A program made the translations under genes and the position numbers. Positions 13,201 to 24,100 of a DNA stretch of 64,000 nt are shown piece by piece. Source of the DNA: Apostichopus japonicus. Its lineage: Eukaryota > Echinodermata > Holothuroidea > Aspidochirotida > Stichopodidae. The stretch's first letter is position 1, and each line of letters opens with the position of its first letter. The DNA lies in contig NC_092582.1 in the NCBI RefSeq assembly GCF_037975245.1, forward strand, positions 21,414,577 to 21,478,576, written 5' to 3'. The notes beneath the pieces are model-generated. The model made no database searches, was not told where the DNA came from, and saw only the letters and a list, made by a program, of their open reading frames with translations.

Positions 13201-16200
13201 GTATATGTAATACACTACACACGGTACAGCAAAATTGGTCGCGAGGGTAGCCATTTTCGTATATCTAACATGTAGCTGCCATGAGTTTGGCCAATCTGCT
13301 ACAAACCATGCTTGGAGGCGGGGCTTAATCATCAAAAACAGGAAAACGTGGGCAAAAGTTCCCTACAAACAAGTTTTGGAGCGTGTGCAAAAAGGCATGA
13401 AACAAACTGTGTTTCGGCCCGATTTGGCCTGATTTGGACATAAATCGGTGAAAAAGTCATAGAATGAGATATAATTCTGGAATAAAAAATAGTAACTTTT
13501 GTAGGCCTATATGATATATGCTTGCTCTGGAAATTCCAGAGAAAAAGAACTTTGTATGAAGACGCTGAAAAATTTTTAAGAGAAGAGAGAGTCCCACTAA
13601 CTGTTACAATATCTCTATACATGTAATGTATTGAGATAACAATGATGTTCCTTTATTTCTAAAGCACACCTATGGAGGATGGTCAAAGTAACACAGCCAT
13701 AATGAACTAAAAGCAGACTGATGGTGATGTACCAAAAAAATCATTTCAAACTTGATAAAGAAGGAAATACTTTTACGAACCTGCAGTTGTTGGTGTACCA
13801 GGGTCAGTGCTTGGGCTGACAATCTGATGAGCATTGAGTTCATTTAATTCTTGCTGTAAATCATGTAGTTTGGTATTAGTCTTTCTGATTATAGAGTTAA
13901 CATTGCTCAGTGTCCTCTTGTCCGTAGAAACTTTCTTCATTCGCTCAGCTGCATCTTTAATTTTATACTCTTTTCTCATTTCAGCTTTAATCTGGTCCTT
14001 AACTTGATCCAGTTTATGCTGAAAATTTGCATCCGAGAGGTCCAGTTGATCCCGACTGTTCACATAAGCTGCGAGTGTGTCATGTGTCTGATGCCGATCG
14101 TCAAGTTCTCGCAGCTGTTCAATGATACAAAAAAAAAAATGTGAACCAGATAGTGATTCCTTGTTACACTTTGTATGGGAAAATTACAGCACATAAAACT
14201 TTCAAGTAATGGGTAATATTATATGAACACTAAGAATGAAATTCATCCCAGACTTACTTTTGCATATATATGCCATAGTCTTCAATTGTAACCATTGCTA
14301 GAGAGAACGTCACCAAATTTAATTTTCATTATTGTGACCATTTACGTAAAATACATCAATGAAGTGAAAGGTCAGGCTTAAAGTTGCCGGTAATGCAATA
14401 ATTTGATGTTGGTACTTTATAGTATATAATGGAGGATAATTGAGTACATAGTGAACAGTGCTGTACATGCAGGCTGATATTCAGTATGTTGTACTGTACA
14501 GTATCACCTACACTTAAGAAAACAATTTTCTAAAAGTAGCATTCTGCATAATTTGGTGATTACTTTTGCAAAAACTTATGGTAAAATACTCATGTGTATG
14601 CAATTATTGACCAATGAAAGATGCCCACCAACATGTTTTCACCAAGTGAAGGTTAATGAGCCAATTTGTGAATGAATTTGATTAGATTTTCAACATTTGA
14701 TTATCAAAAAACTTTCTCACAATATTAGTAGAAATTACTGTACATTTCTAAGAGAAAACTGGAAAACCTGTTTTATGATATTTTGTAGTATCATCTCATT
14801 GTTTGGAATACAACTAGACTATGGTACAGTAGTTAAGCTAACATTGCAATGAGAATTCAGTGCAAAATTAATCAAAACCAAACCACATAGCTGTTTAAAG
14901 CTCTGGGTCAACTTTACACTCAGTAACCAAAAACAAGTTATATATATCATGTAGCATTCATGATTACTAAACTGGTTTAAATAACACAATTTCAATGGAC
15001 ATGATCAGCGAGAGAGCCACTGTCATGCAGTAGTAAATCCTTGACAATATTTGGCTTCAGTTATGTTCTCTGTCATACCATCAGCCAAATACTACATTAG
15101 ATCAACCCAGAACTCAGTCCCTAAACATGATTTCAAACGAAAGATAGAATATCACCAGAATAAGATCTATACTTCAAGAACGGTAGATTCAGAAGGAAGA
15201 GGTTAAGACCCAGAGGATGGTCAAGGGGGTGAAGTGCTAAATTTTTACCGGTTATTATATAAAGCTAGGTTGATGTGAATGTGCAATAGGAGAGTGGAGA
15301 CAGGTAAGAGACGAACACAGTAAGAATGGCTGTTTCCTAAATAACCGTATGTTTATTGTTCCAAGTTTACATTGTACATTCATAAAACACAATCTCAATA
15401 GATACTGTATGCAGCCCTGGGAAAAACAATTATCACTGGCAAATGGCATGCAAAATTCATCGCACAATAAAAACAATACCGTAACCATTTCATCACTTTG
15501 AATTTGTATTCTTGATGACAAGATAATGAATTCTCTCTTGTTCTATACAGCCCTTGGCAATTTACTGATATTCTTTCAATGCTTCATTCCTTTCTCAGTA
15601 GGCAATTGAATAAACTCTGTGGGAAATCTCTCTTCCCAGTTTTCCTTACAGACTCATAAGGAAGCAAATGCAACTTAATTAATTCAACACAAGGAAACAA
15701 TTACAGTACATACTGTAGAACTATCATCATGTAAACAGATGTTTTGTGACATATATGGAGTGACAGACTTTACACAATTATGCAACATTTTGCATGTAAG
15801 TTGTACAGTTACAGTAGATGGGGAAGTGTAAGTTAATTGGAGGCAGCTAACGAATGAGTACATTATATTATCAGATACTCATCTCAGTTTGTGATGTTGT
15901 GTCAAAAGTTCACACCATGTTATAACATTTTTGTATTATAGAGTCCTTAGATCTGCTGACACACTGGATTGTAACATTATGCAGGTATTCTTTACAGTAG
16001 GCTAGTACAGGTACTAAAGCACTTTGATGCCTGTGCCACATGCCAATATGTTGAGTGTAATGTTAATTTTTAATTTTCCAACAGCCAAATCTGTTCTTTA
16101 ACGATGACTTGTTCTTTTTTTTTACAGAAAAACTTTTTCAATTTAACTCAACAAAGAAAAGCCTTGTTTGCCTGAATTTAAAATATTGTTTGCATTATAC

Positions 16201-17322
16201 CGAAAATTGAAAACAAAACATGTGGATACCAATGAGACCACATGTATATGAGACACTTCTACAATGCTAATGAGACACATGTACAATTCCATTGAGAATG
16301 AATCAAGTCCCAACCTGATACTACAGTATGATCCTTGGACATTATACATCGTTAAAGGACATCATTAAAGGAATAACAAAGGCAGGGATCAAAGACAATT
16401 CATATTATTTGGGTCAAGTTAGTTTTCGGGTCGAGTTAGTATAGTTCGAGTCACTCCAAGATTAATGTATGTCGTCCAGTTACAGAGTTGTTGACAATTG
16501 ACAATTCATAATCATGGACGTTAAATAAGAATCTAAGAGACTGACTTCGGTCGGGTTGCGGCTTTGATAAGCCAATGATGGCTTCTTCGCGAGGTCCTGC
16601 TTGCAGGAGGACCTAAAATACATACATACATTACTCAGTAACCTCAAAACTCTCTAATATTCAATTTTTCAGTTAACTGCTTCCTGTTTGACCGAATATT
16701 GAAAATTGAAAATTGGCTCTTAAAGCCTCATAACAATGCAATAAACCGCCATTGATTACATAATATGCTTGAAATTCCATATTGATGTCAGAGAGGAACA
16801 ATTCAATCGAGCAGTAGCACTTTCTCTGTACAAACGCTGTACTATTAAAGCACAATCAGTAAACAACAATTTCATTAAAATTTCTCATAATTTAAGAATT
16901 ACCAAGTATCACTCCATGTTTTAGAATATTACTCTTTTAGAACTCTTTCATTTACATTTACAGAGCAGCCCTTTGTGTTCAGAACAGCTTCTTAAATATA
17001 GAAAATAGTAACAACATTGAACAATACTTAAGAGGTCATGTTCCAATCCAAACATTACCTACTGCCTTTAAAGTAGACAGGGCGTTGAACCATACCATGC
17101 TATTGTCTGTTTTACCTCAAATTTCTAATAAACCTGTATAGGAGCCGTGCCTTGCATTCTGACCATGCATACCATATTCATGATTGTTAGTGTCTTGGAT
17201 AGTACACTTGTTGAAACACTATCAACAAAATCAACAAAATCAACAAAACAACAATCATAATCGCCTACCTGTTGTTGGATCTCATTTTCTGGTCCACCGC
17301 CACTATCATTTGCCAAATCCAT
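1162..17322 (-). CDS. PKN: Protein kinase N (PKN), 5' coding part, five exons; rest off left edge
   Basis: Serine/threonine kinase activated by Rho/Rac GTPases; acts on cytoskeleton, adhesion and membrane traffic. Five exons (17269-17322, 13781-14114, 4794-5090, 2325-2479, 1162-1299) join in phase to 326 codons with no stop. The product has a short N-terminus, HR1a at about residues 44-118, HR1b at about 140-215 and HR1c at about 235-310. Marker stretches are [18 protein letters not shown] and [13 protein letters not shown] (HR1b) and [19 protein letters not shown] (HR1c), which closely match vertebrate PKN1-3. The start ATG is backed by an in-frame TAA upstream in the same 5' exon (near 17352). 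The C2-like and catalytic domains are not in the window, so kinase activity cannot be judged. I cannot assign it to PKN1, 2 or 3; invertebrates usually have one PKN. Confidence 0.93.
2325..2479 (-). CDS. PKN: PKN coding exon 4 (first half of HR1c)
   Basis: Acceptor TTCTGACAG, donor GAAAAG|GTAAG. Encodes the first helix of HR1c, [20 protein letters not shown], after a short basic linker; ends in phase 0. Confidence 0.92.
4794..5090 (-). CDS. PKN: PKN coding exon 3 (HR1b)
   Basis: Acceptor CTGTGCACAG, donor TTCAG|GTGAG. Completes a split Gly codon from exon 2 and encodes HR1b, including [18 protein letters not shown] and the very conserved [13 protein letters not shown]. Confidence 0.93.
6726..7140. 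repeat. Imperfect tandem repeat in PKN intron 2
   Basis: Phrases recur in order: TTACTTACATTCCTTCC, then ACATAGGTGGGAGAGAACA, then a GCACAGG-AATT-TGTAG block. They appear near 6730-6830, again near 6880-6990, and a third partial copy begins near 7098. The copies are diverged and the spacing is irregular (about 150-210 bp). Confidence 0.5.
7130..7830 (-). repeat. Dispersed TGACCT/AGGTCA-rich repeat (reverse orientation)
   Basis: Contains the recurrent phrases seen elsewhere in the window: GGGTTCTTCAATAAGATGG, a TGACCTTTGACCT block at 7558-7570, and ACTCATACACCATGGCCATT near 7808. Read on the minus strand it has the same order as the plus-strand copies at 25.6, 27.3 and 63.4 kb. Confidence 0.55.
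8319..8480 (-). repeat. Fragment of the dispersed AGGTCA-rich repeat
   Basis: The phrase AGGATTCTTGTACTCACTAA followed by AAAGTTCAGCCAACATAC and ACTTCTGGAGCTATCATGC matches the order in the larger copies of this family. Confidence 0.4.
11110..11290 (-). repeat. Fragment of the dispersed AGGTCA-rich repeat
   Basis: Contains GCTGACCTCAACTGACCTCC and GATAGGGTTCTTGTTCTCAC, the same ordered phrases as in the copies at 31.6-31.9 and 36.3 kb. It lies just before the CR1-like fragment. Confidence 0.45.
11500..12310 (+). mobile_element. CR1-like non-LTR retrotransposon, 3' part of reverse transcriptase, broken
   Basis: Frames across the region read, in family order, [21 protein letters not shown], then after a shift [16 protein letters not shown], then [35 protein letters not shown], the [17 protein letters not shown] block, and a final [11 protein letters not shown] with a stop near 12212. 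This is the C-terminal thumb region of CR1-clade LINEs. Frame changes near 11640 and 11850 and the missing 5' part show a dead 5'-truncated copy. The end has a short ACTAA repeat near 12293, a plausible 3' tail. Confidence 0.85.
13781..14114 (-). CDS. PKN: PKN coding exon 2 (HR1a)
   Basis: Acceptor TTGAACAG, donor GCAG|GTTCGT. It reads 111 codons plus one base, in phase with exon 1. Contains the antiparallel coiled-coil HR1a with [20 protein letters not shown] and ends in a Ser/Thr/Pro-rich linker, as in vertebrate PKN. Confidence 0.9.
14115..17268 (-). other. PKN intron 1
   Basis: Non-coding. The only structure I can support is a short hairpin followed by ATACATACATACA at about 16.59-16.63 kb, which resembles the 3' end of a LINE or SINE. 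Confidence 0.55.
16592..16635 (+). repeat. Hairpin plus ATACATACA tail, possible retroposon 3' end
   Basis: AGGTCCT (16592-16598) pairs with AGGACCT (16608-16614), followed directly by AAAATACATACATACA. A hairpin followed by a short microsatellite is typical of 3' ends of several LINE and SINE groups; no coding part is recognisable upstream. Confidence 0.4.
17269..17322 (-). CDS. PKN: PKN coding exon 1
   Basis: Encodes 18 residues, [18 protein letters not shown], ending in phase 0 at a CAG|GTAGG donor. The 5' side continues as untranslated exon up to about 17396. Confidence 0.82.
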
Positions 17323-17396
17323 GTTGTTAAATGAAACTGGTTCTGCCCTTTATGAAACAATGGTCTCTTTGGACACCAGCCTTATGGCTTTAGATT
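17323..17396 (-). other. PKN: PKN 5'-untranslated exon segment
   Basis: Upstream of the ATG the minus strand has an in-frame TAA and then a good acceptor, TTCTTAACTGCAG, with exon sequence starting at 17396. This implies at least one further upstream non-coding exon, which I could not place. Confidence 0.5.
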
Positions 17397-18718
17397 CTGC
17401 AGTTAAGAAATGAGAATATTTTCCTAATTTAAATTTATTAAACAACTGATGCTACAAACATGCTAACTGAAAATTTCTACTTAAAGGTAGATAAAGCACC
17501 ATGAAATTCATTATCAAGTAATTTGTCAAATCAGTAATTCCTACATCACATATGAAACGTGGGCATAGAAAGTGTATCGAAAGTATGAAATTTCAAAAGA
17601 ATAGCACTAGGTAAAAAATTACCAGGGCCTAGATGTTGCAACTGACACAATTAATTCTTTCATAGTGATATATGGTTACCACTTAGAATTTTCACTTAAA
17701 ATTCTTCATGTTTTAACTCTTTTCCAAACTTTGAAAAGGAAAACAGAAAGAGACCAATGTTAAAGTATGGTTTTTCAAACCTAGGCAACAAATTAGAATT
17801 CTTATTAACCTGCCATAAAATATTTAAGTTTCATATACAACTTTTTATCTTCTTACAGCATTGAAAGCAAAACTGATATCAAATCACTCTTAATACAAGC
17901 CTTGACTGGATGAAGGCATGGCCCACTGACTGTAAAGGACAAGTAAACTTATTGGAACAAACCCAAGAAAACATTACACAATGGTCATCAAGTAGCACTG
18001 ATTCTAATATATACAAAGAATTGAAAACCTCATAAAGTCAGACCTATCAAACAAACCACCAACTACCAAACTCCCTGATGCAAACAATAAATTTAAAAGC
18101 TTTAGTTGTTTGGTTTTTCTTGGCACTAAACCTGTTATGATATTAGTAGCTGAGATAATGTTGAAAATAAACATTGATCATTGCAAGAGGAGAAAATGTT
18201 ATGGTTTTTGACATTATTCAGTTAATATCATTTAACTTGTTTGCATTGCAAATTGACTAAGACATCCAAGTAAATGGCTCACCACTCTGGGTATTGCAAT
18301 AGAAGAAAAACAACAAAGTTTTAAACTGTTTAGTCATGGTTAATGCATTTTTAAGAGAAACTCAATCATTTAAATTATGTGAATAAAAGCATCTAACATG
18401 GGCTTTGCAAAACAACCTTAGTCTGGAGCTCAGAGTTCAAATTTAAAGCACTGGGTGACATGAAGGCCAATTTGTGTGCCTCAATACCAAACTTGAACTA
18501 TAAAATGACTACAAAGCTACCACATTTTGTTTACAGAATGCCTCATAATGGGTTGACAGTAAATGAATGCAATTAAGTTCCCCTAACTTAGACTTTGCCA
18601 TTGGGTCTCTTACTCAACTCAAACTGTTGGTGTTAGCCTAGAGTTCCTAGGCCTAGGAGAGGCCTATACTAACCAAACCTGTTCTGAAGACACCTCATTA
18701 ATTCACCACCTAAGTTGA

Positions 18719-19337
18719 GATCCTCAACATTAAATGCCACAATAGGATATATTATTTCCCTGATATCTGTCTGACAAGGAAATTTTATCAACTTTGATTG
18801 CATTGATCAGCAAAGTTTTAAATTTGATGTGTATAAATACTTGAAACGGGTCTCATCAAAATACATATAGAACTAGACCAATCTAGCAGGTATTGTCCAC
18901 TCTACATGAATGAGCCAGTAGGCTAGGCCTTCCAAGTAACCATTAGTCAATGGAAGCAGTGATCTGCAATTACATGCTGGGGCTTGGAGCTACTGTACTT
19001 AGCATGTACAAATTGTTACCAGTCTTGCCAATGCTGCCCTACCAGAGAGGTCCTACATTGTAGTAAAAAAGAACAGACTGGTGCAGCAGCAGTTGAGAAA
19101 CATTAATTTTCATATTTATGGTCAGATTGCACACTGGCCAAAGACAACAAGGTTTTGTTGTTAATGCGAAACTATTCTTGGTGAGTCTACTGAGCATTTT
19201 TACTGGATTAAAAAGTCCTCAACATTTAATGCCAGAATAGGGTATATTTTATATACATACTGTATCTATCTGACAAGGAAAGTTGATCAACTACAAGATT
19301 TCATTGATCAGCAAAGTTTAAATTTAGTGTGTATGAG
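18719..19337 (+). repeat. Duplicated block B-A-B upstream of HMCES
   Basis: Segment B (18719-18840: CCTCAACATTAAATGCC...TCTGACAAGGAAA...TTGATCAGCAAAGTTT) recurs at about 19212-19337. Between them lies segment A (about 18846-19212), which recurs at 20745-21119. Shared A phrases include GCTGCCCTACCAGAGAGGTC, GGTCAGATTGCACACTGGCC and GTTTTGTTGTTAATG. Confidence 0.8.
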
Positions 19338-20744
19338 GCAAACATTATCACCTATATTTATTTGCATCCAAAAATGTGTGAAAAGTTGTTTCAGCTAACT
19401 TTGGCAAATACAGGTTGTAAAGTACTGGCACTTTCCATAAGCTATTTCAAACAGATAAGTTTCATATGTTAATGATACAATTTACCTAAGAATATCCATG
19501 AAACAGCATTTTATAGCTGTAATTAAAGAGTCTTATGAAATATAATTCAGTTTTTACAACCAAAGAGGCCATTGGGTGTGTAGAATTATATTACGGATGG
19601 TTTTGTTCTCAACTAATTGCAAGAAAACATAGGTGTCAGGACTGACTGCCTGTTGAATGGAAATACGACAGTAAACTTACATTCATTCAACTGTTAAACT
19701 GCAGCAACACTATAGTGGCAATGTTACGACTGCTACTATCATAAGTTGTAACTTGAATAGGTGACTCTTTATTATGGCTGTCTTAAAGTACTGTATCTGA
19801 ACTTTTTTATGTTGGCTTTTTCCCTTTTGAAGAATAAATCCAAATATTCCTGTGGCAATATTTATTTACATGAAAATTAACATGTTGAAGTGGCGACTAC
19901 TTTGAAAGTTTGAGGTTACTTGTTAGGCTACTGAATTTGAACAACTAAAACAGGCCAAAGATTTTTGTATCCCTAGCCTACAAGGTGTTATTTAAACATA
20001 ATTGACTTAATTTTTATTAATGTGTTTGTTAATTAAGTAGAGGCAAGGATCACAACTACATCATGACGGTCGTGGTACTGACAATATTCATTCACTGGCT
20101 GAAAGGGTGGGTGCGGCTAGTACTGGAAAGTGTAACCTAGTCTGCGCCAACACTTTAGGATAGGCATAGCCTATACATTACTAGTTTGGTTAGCCTGACC
20201 AAAGACACTAACGTTAGGAGTGTTATACAAAGTTATAACGAAAAACTTCTTCAAAATAGTTACTAATGCAAATGTATTTTTAGATAACTTTATAAACCTT
20301 TAAAACAGATTAATCACTCCATATCCATGAAGACACAGTTTGAATATTCAAAACTTTCCCAGAGTTATTGTTAGCAAGTCGTACCAACATTTCACAAAGC
20401 TAGATCTGTATGACTTATTACTAGTTGTTGTACACAGTGGCGCAGGGCATGAAAAGCAATACAGTCAAATCACGTATAGGACTAGCCTAATTACAGTGTG
20501 TGACAACAGTATTATATATTATATACAGAACCGTCAAACATACATATCACGTGATCATTTCCGCATTCACCGTTTTGCGAAAGGTCATTCTCAATTCCGG
20601 GTTTGTACATGACACCAACATGAACAGTTTATGTTACACAGTGAGATGAACAGCTGTGAATACAAATTAATATGATTAAAACTAACTGATTTCAATCGTC
20701 TTATAAAGATAGTAATTATCAAATATCAAAGACTTAACAACAAC

Positions 20745-21119
20745 AGGTCTCATCAAAATATATATAGATTAAGGCATATAGACCGATTGAGCAGGTACCG
20801 TCCACTCTACTTGAATATGAGTCAGGAGTCACTATAGGCTGGGACTACTGTATGATAGTTAATGAAGTTATGCAGTGATCTGCAGTTTGCATGCTGGAGG
20901 ACTAGCTGCATGCACAAACTTGTTACTGAATGCTGCCCTACCAGAGAGGTCCTACATTGTAGTCAAAAGAACAGACTGGTGGCAACGGCAGCTGAGAAAC
21001 ATTTAATTTTCATATTTTTGGTCAGATTGCACACTGGCCGAAGACAACAAAGTTTTGTTGTTAATGTGATACTATTCTTTGTGTGTCTACTGAGCATTAT
21101 TTACTGGATTGAAAAAGTT
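20745..21119 (+). repeat. Second copy of segment A, ending at HMCES 5' end
   Basis: Shares GGTCTCATCAAAATA, GCTGCCCTACCAGAGAGGTC, AGAACAGACTGGTG, GGTCAGATTGCACACTGGCC and CTACTGAGCAT with 18846-19212, in the same order and orientation. The similarity stops about 28 bases before the HMCES ATG, so it covers the likely promoter and 5' UTR. Confidence 0.82.
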
Positions 21120-21146
21120 GGGGTAACCAGTAACAGTCACACCATT

Positions 21147-21166
21147 ATGTGCGGTAGGACAGCCTG
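21147..21166 (+). CDS. HMCES: HMCES coding exon 1 (catalytic Cys2)
   Basis: ATGTGCGGTAGGACAGCCTG then donor GTAAGT. Twenty bases encode MCGRTA and two bases of a Cys codon completed in exon 2; the MCGR start is the invariant catalytic N-terminus of SRAP proteins. Confidence 0.92.
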
Positions 21167-24100
21167 GTAAGTGTATAAACCCTGACAGTTTGCTTGGTCA
21201 ACCGTCTTAGCTATGATACAAGCAATAACGGTAATTTTGCTCAGTTAATTGTATGGTTCCATCATTCAGGCTTCATGCAGCTATGTGAGTCATCGATCGA
21301 TGGTTTGACCATGTTCCGGCAGTACTAGAAACAATTATTCCTGTAGTGTAAACGTCGGGAGGAATACTTGTAAAGATTGGGAGCCAAACTGCTTGAAGCA
21401 AAGAAAGATTTCCCAAACTTTGTGCACAAGTGTTAAAGTTTACTGTATAATTCTGCTAATTGGGTGGAATAATCTGCAAAAAAAGTCTTAACATACAAAC
21501 TTCATGTTTTCTTGTTTCACCGTGGCAATTTTGGCCATTCCCATAAAGGCTTTGTATTAAACTGGCAATTGAAAAAGTGGTTACAGTTTGAGGTATGAGT
21601 TCAGCAACTACACTTGTCAAACATCTCAGCTACATATTTTAAAGGGTGTGAAGACTCGCGCAAAAGAAACGTCTAATGCTGGTAATCTGACCTAGTTTCG
21701 AATGAGGTGTAACAGAAGTGTTAGACACCACCATCGATCCCAGAAAATACGCACACGCAGCTTGCTACCATCGGTAATTAGACACTATAGTGTACAGTCA
21801 GTACATACAGCTTGCAGTCAATACTGCGATGGACATCTCAGGTCCAGCTATAGATAACAAGGTATCACGTTTCATTACTGTACTGTCTGCATTTTTTAGC
21901 GACACAGTCTTCAATGCCTTTAAGGGATACAGTATGCGAAGTAACTGCACGCCATCATACAGAACGTGTGGCTGATATTGGCCAAAATGCCTAAAGAAAA
22001 TTAACCAAATTGGACAGTTTTTCTATCACACTGTGTATAGGCAAAGAGAATACAGAACCTCGACATGTTGATCATGGACATATTGCTTTGCATTTGGGGC
22101 ACACATTTCAAACAACTTTGCAAAGAGAAGTGAAATTTGTTTGTTTCAACATCTGCTTAGTATAACATCATTGACATGAAAAGTTACTCTAGCCTGAAAT
22201 CAGGCGCGTAGCCAAGGGGGGGGGGGGGGAAATGGGGCGACCGCCCCACCGGCCATGAACATATTTTTTTAATTTTTTTTTTATATTGCTAGTAATTTCA
22301 AAATCAAAAAAAGGTTAGATGCAACTTAAAAGGCCTGGGAAGTGCCATTTCCTGCGATCTGGGAGGCATTTTTGGCCAAAATTTTCTTGTACCCTTCGCG
22401 CCAGCCCATGGTGGCGTTACCCTTAGATAGTTTGCCTACAGACTTCGCCCCTTCCTTGGCAAATTCCTCGCTACACGCCTGAGCCTAATGTTACATTGTT
22501 CTCAGCAAACAATGTCATTAATGCATATATAGGCCTAGCTCAAGTAGTCAAGTTCCTACTGTAACTAATTATATACTTCCTGGAGAATTGAGGCCATAAA
22601 ATACAGGGCCACTGCAGAGAAGAATCCTAGAATCCGGATGCATGGATGCCTAGTCAGTACTTTCTGATCCAATAATAGTTTCTCCTTTGCCTGTTGCCTC
22701 TATAGGCCTCTAACACTGAATATCCTGGAGTGGATACTGAGTTGGGAAAACACAGACTTAATAAATTGGAGAACGATCGAATATTGTGCTAGTGGTTTTT
22801 TTTTTACTCTTCGTATGCATAAAATATTCCAAGGCTATAGTGGTTAATATCATAAATATCAAGATCCAGACATATTCTATAGTGGGATAATGAAAACTAA
22901 TAAACTGGAGTTGGTGCATGCTTGGATGTGGAGTATAGAGACAAGATGGGTATATGCACATTCGGATGCTGGGATAGGCCTATACATCTAGGTACAATAC
23001 CTGCAGCACATGCATCTCGTCTATCCCATCCAACTTTCATATATATACACTATTCTGATTGGTCTAAGCAAACATACTCAATTATTCATGAACTCTCTAG
23101 AATGGTCAATACTAAAAATGGAATATTAATTAGACAGGACCTGTAGTCAGACGAAGACTCTGGTTGCTGGAAAAGTAGCCAAAAAGCTAAATTAACTCCA
23201 TCTTCCAAAGCCAGACAATATGTCTCCATCAAAACTAAAGGGAACATAATATTCAATTATATTTTGGTCAAGCTGCTGTGGTCTTCAAGAACATATTACC
23301 AAAAGCATAGGCACACTGTTATTGTGATTTAAAGGTATACACAAGAGATAGACAACATCCTGCCCATTTTTTCTCCCACACATATATTCAGCTTTGTCAG
23401 GGGGCTTATTTACTGTACCTAGTAAACCTGTTGCACCACGGCCTAATGACCCTTCATCAAAACAAAGGAAAGTTAACAAATGGGAATCTTTAATCTAAGC
23501 AGATGGACAGAGTCATTCAAGGGATTGCTACGGGCATCATCCAGTACATTATATAGCACCATGAAGGGAAAGAAAGGGAACTTATATTACAGAGCCTATT
23601 GTAGCCTTGGGGCTACATTTGCAAACATAGCTTTGACGAGTCTTGTTTAAACTAAGATATTGCAACTTTGTGCACAAACTTTAACATCTTTATGCACTAC
23701 TTGATTGTATAATTGGCCAGCTATACATCCATGCATGATCATGTTATTGTTCTGTCTGTTTTACTAATTAGTACCCTTGATCCCAACCAGCTGAGACAAG
23801 CTTGTACGTACACAAACAGACAGGGGCAGAGCAGACAGCCAAGATGGAGAAGACATGGCAATGATGGAGGAGGAGGAGGACATCAATCAACCACAAAACA
23901 AACTGGTAACCATGACAACAAAAGGAAAAGAAAGTATTTCCCATCATACAATACTGCTCCTCAGGCTTTGACGTAAGTTCCAAAGAATTCTTTTTGTGAT
24001 TGAATTCTTTGGGTTTTTTATTCAACTGTGTGCATAATTGTCGTTTGAATTTAGAATAAAACTATGTTGAAGTACTTCACATTCGTCTCAGAGATCACTG

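Larger units (their letters stand above)
5091..13780 (-). other. PKN intron 2, repeat-bearing
   Basis: About 8.7 kb between HR1a and HR1b exons, without coding sequence of PKN. It holds an imperfect tandem repeat near 6.7-7.1 kb, members of the TGACCT-rich dispersed repeat near 7.2-7.8, 8.3 and 11.1 kb, and a degraded CR1-like LINE at 11.5-12.3 kb. A GC-richer patch at about 13.2-13.4 kb carries a CCAAT motif and a GC box, but I see no promoter evidence beyond that. Confidence 0.6.
17397..21146. other. Intergenic region between divergent PKN and HMCES
   Basis: About 3.8 kb between the two start codons. It must contain the HMCES promoter and probably that of PKN. It contains a duplicated block (18719-19337 and 20745-21119) and several TAGGCCTA-like motifs (18.65, 20.16 kb). 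No TATA box that I would trust and no additional gene. Confidence 0.6.

Noticed and set aside
13190..13420. GC-richer patch with CCAAT and GC box in PKN intron 2, as an alternative promoter
   Set aside because: Only short motifs, no start site or exon visible; listed in the intron entry only.
20862..21170. 102-codon ORF ending in MCGRTAW, suggesting a longer HMCES N-terminus
   Set aside because: SRAP proteins need Cys as the second residue after Met removal, so translation starts at 21147; upstream frame is the duplicated block.
23713..24025. Plus- and minus-strand ORFs around HMCES exon 2 with Gly and low-complexity runs
   Set aside because: They extend beyond the splice sites of exon 2; only 23772-23972 is in the HMCES frame.
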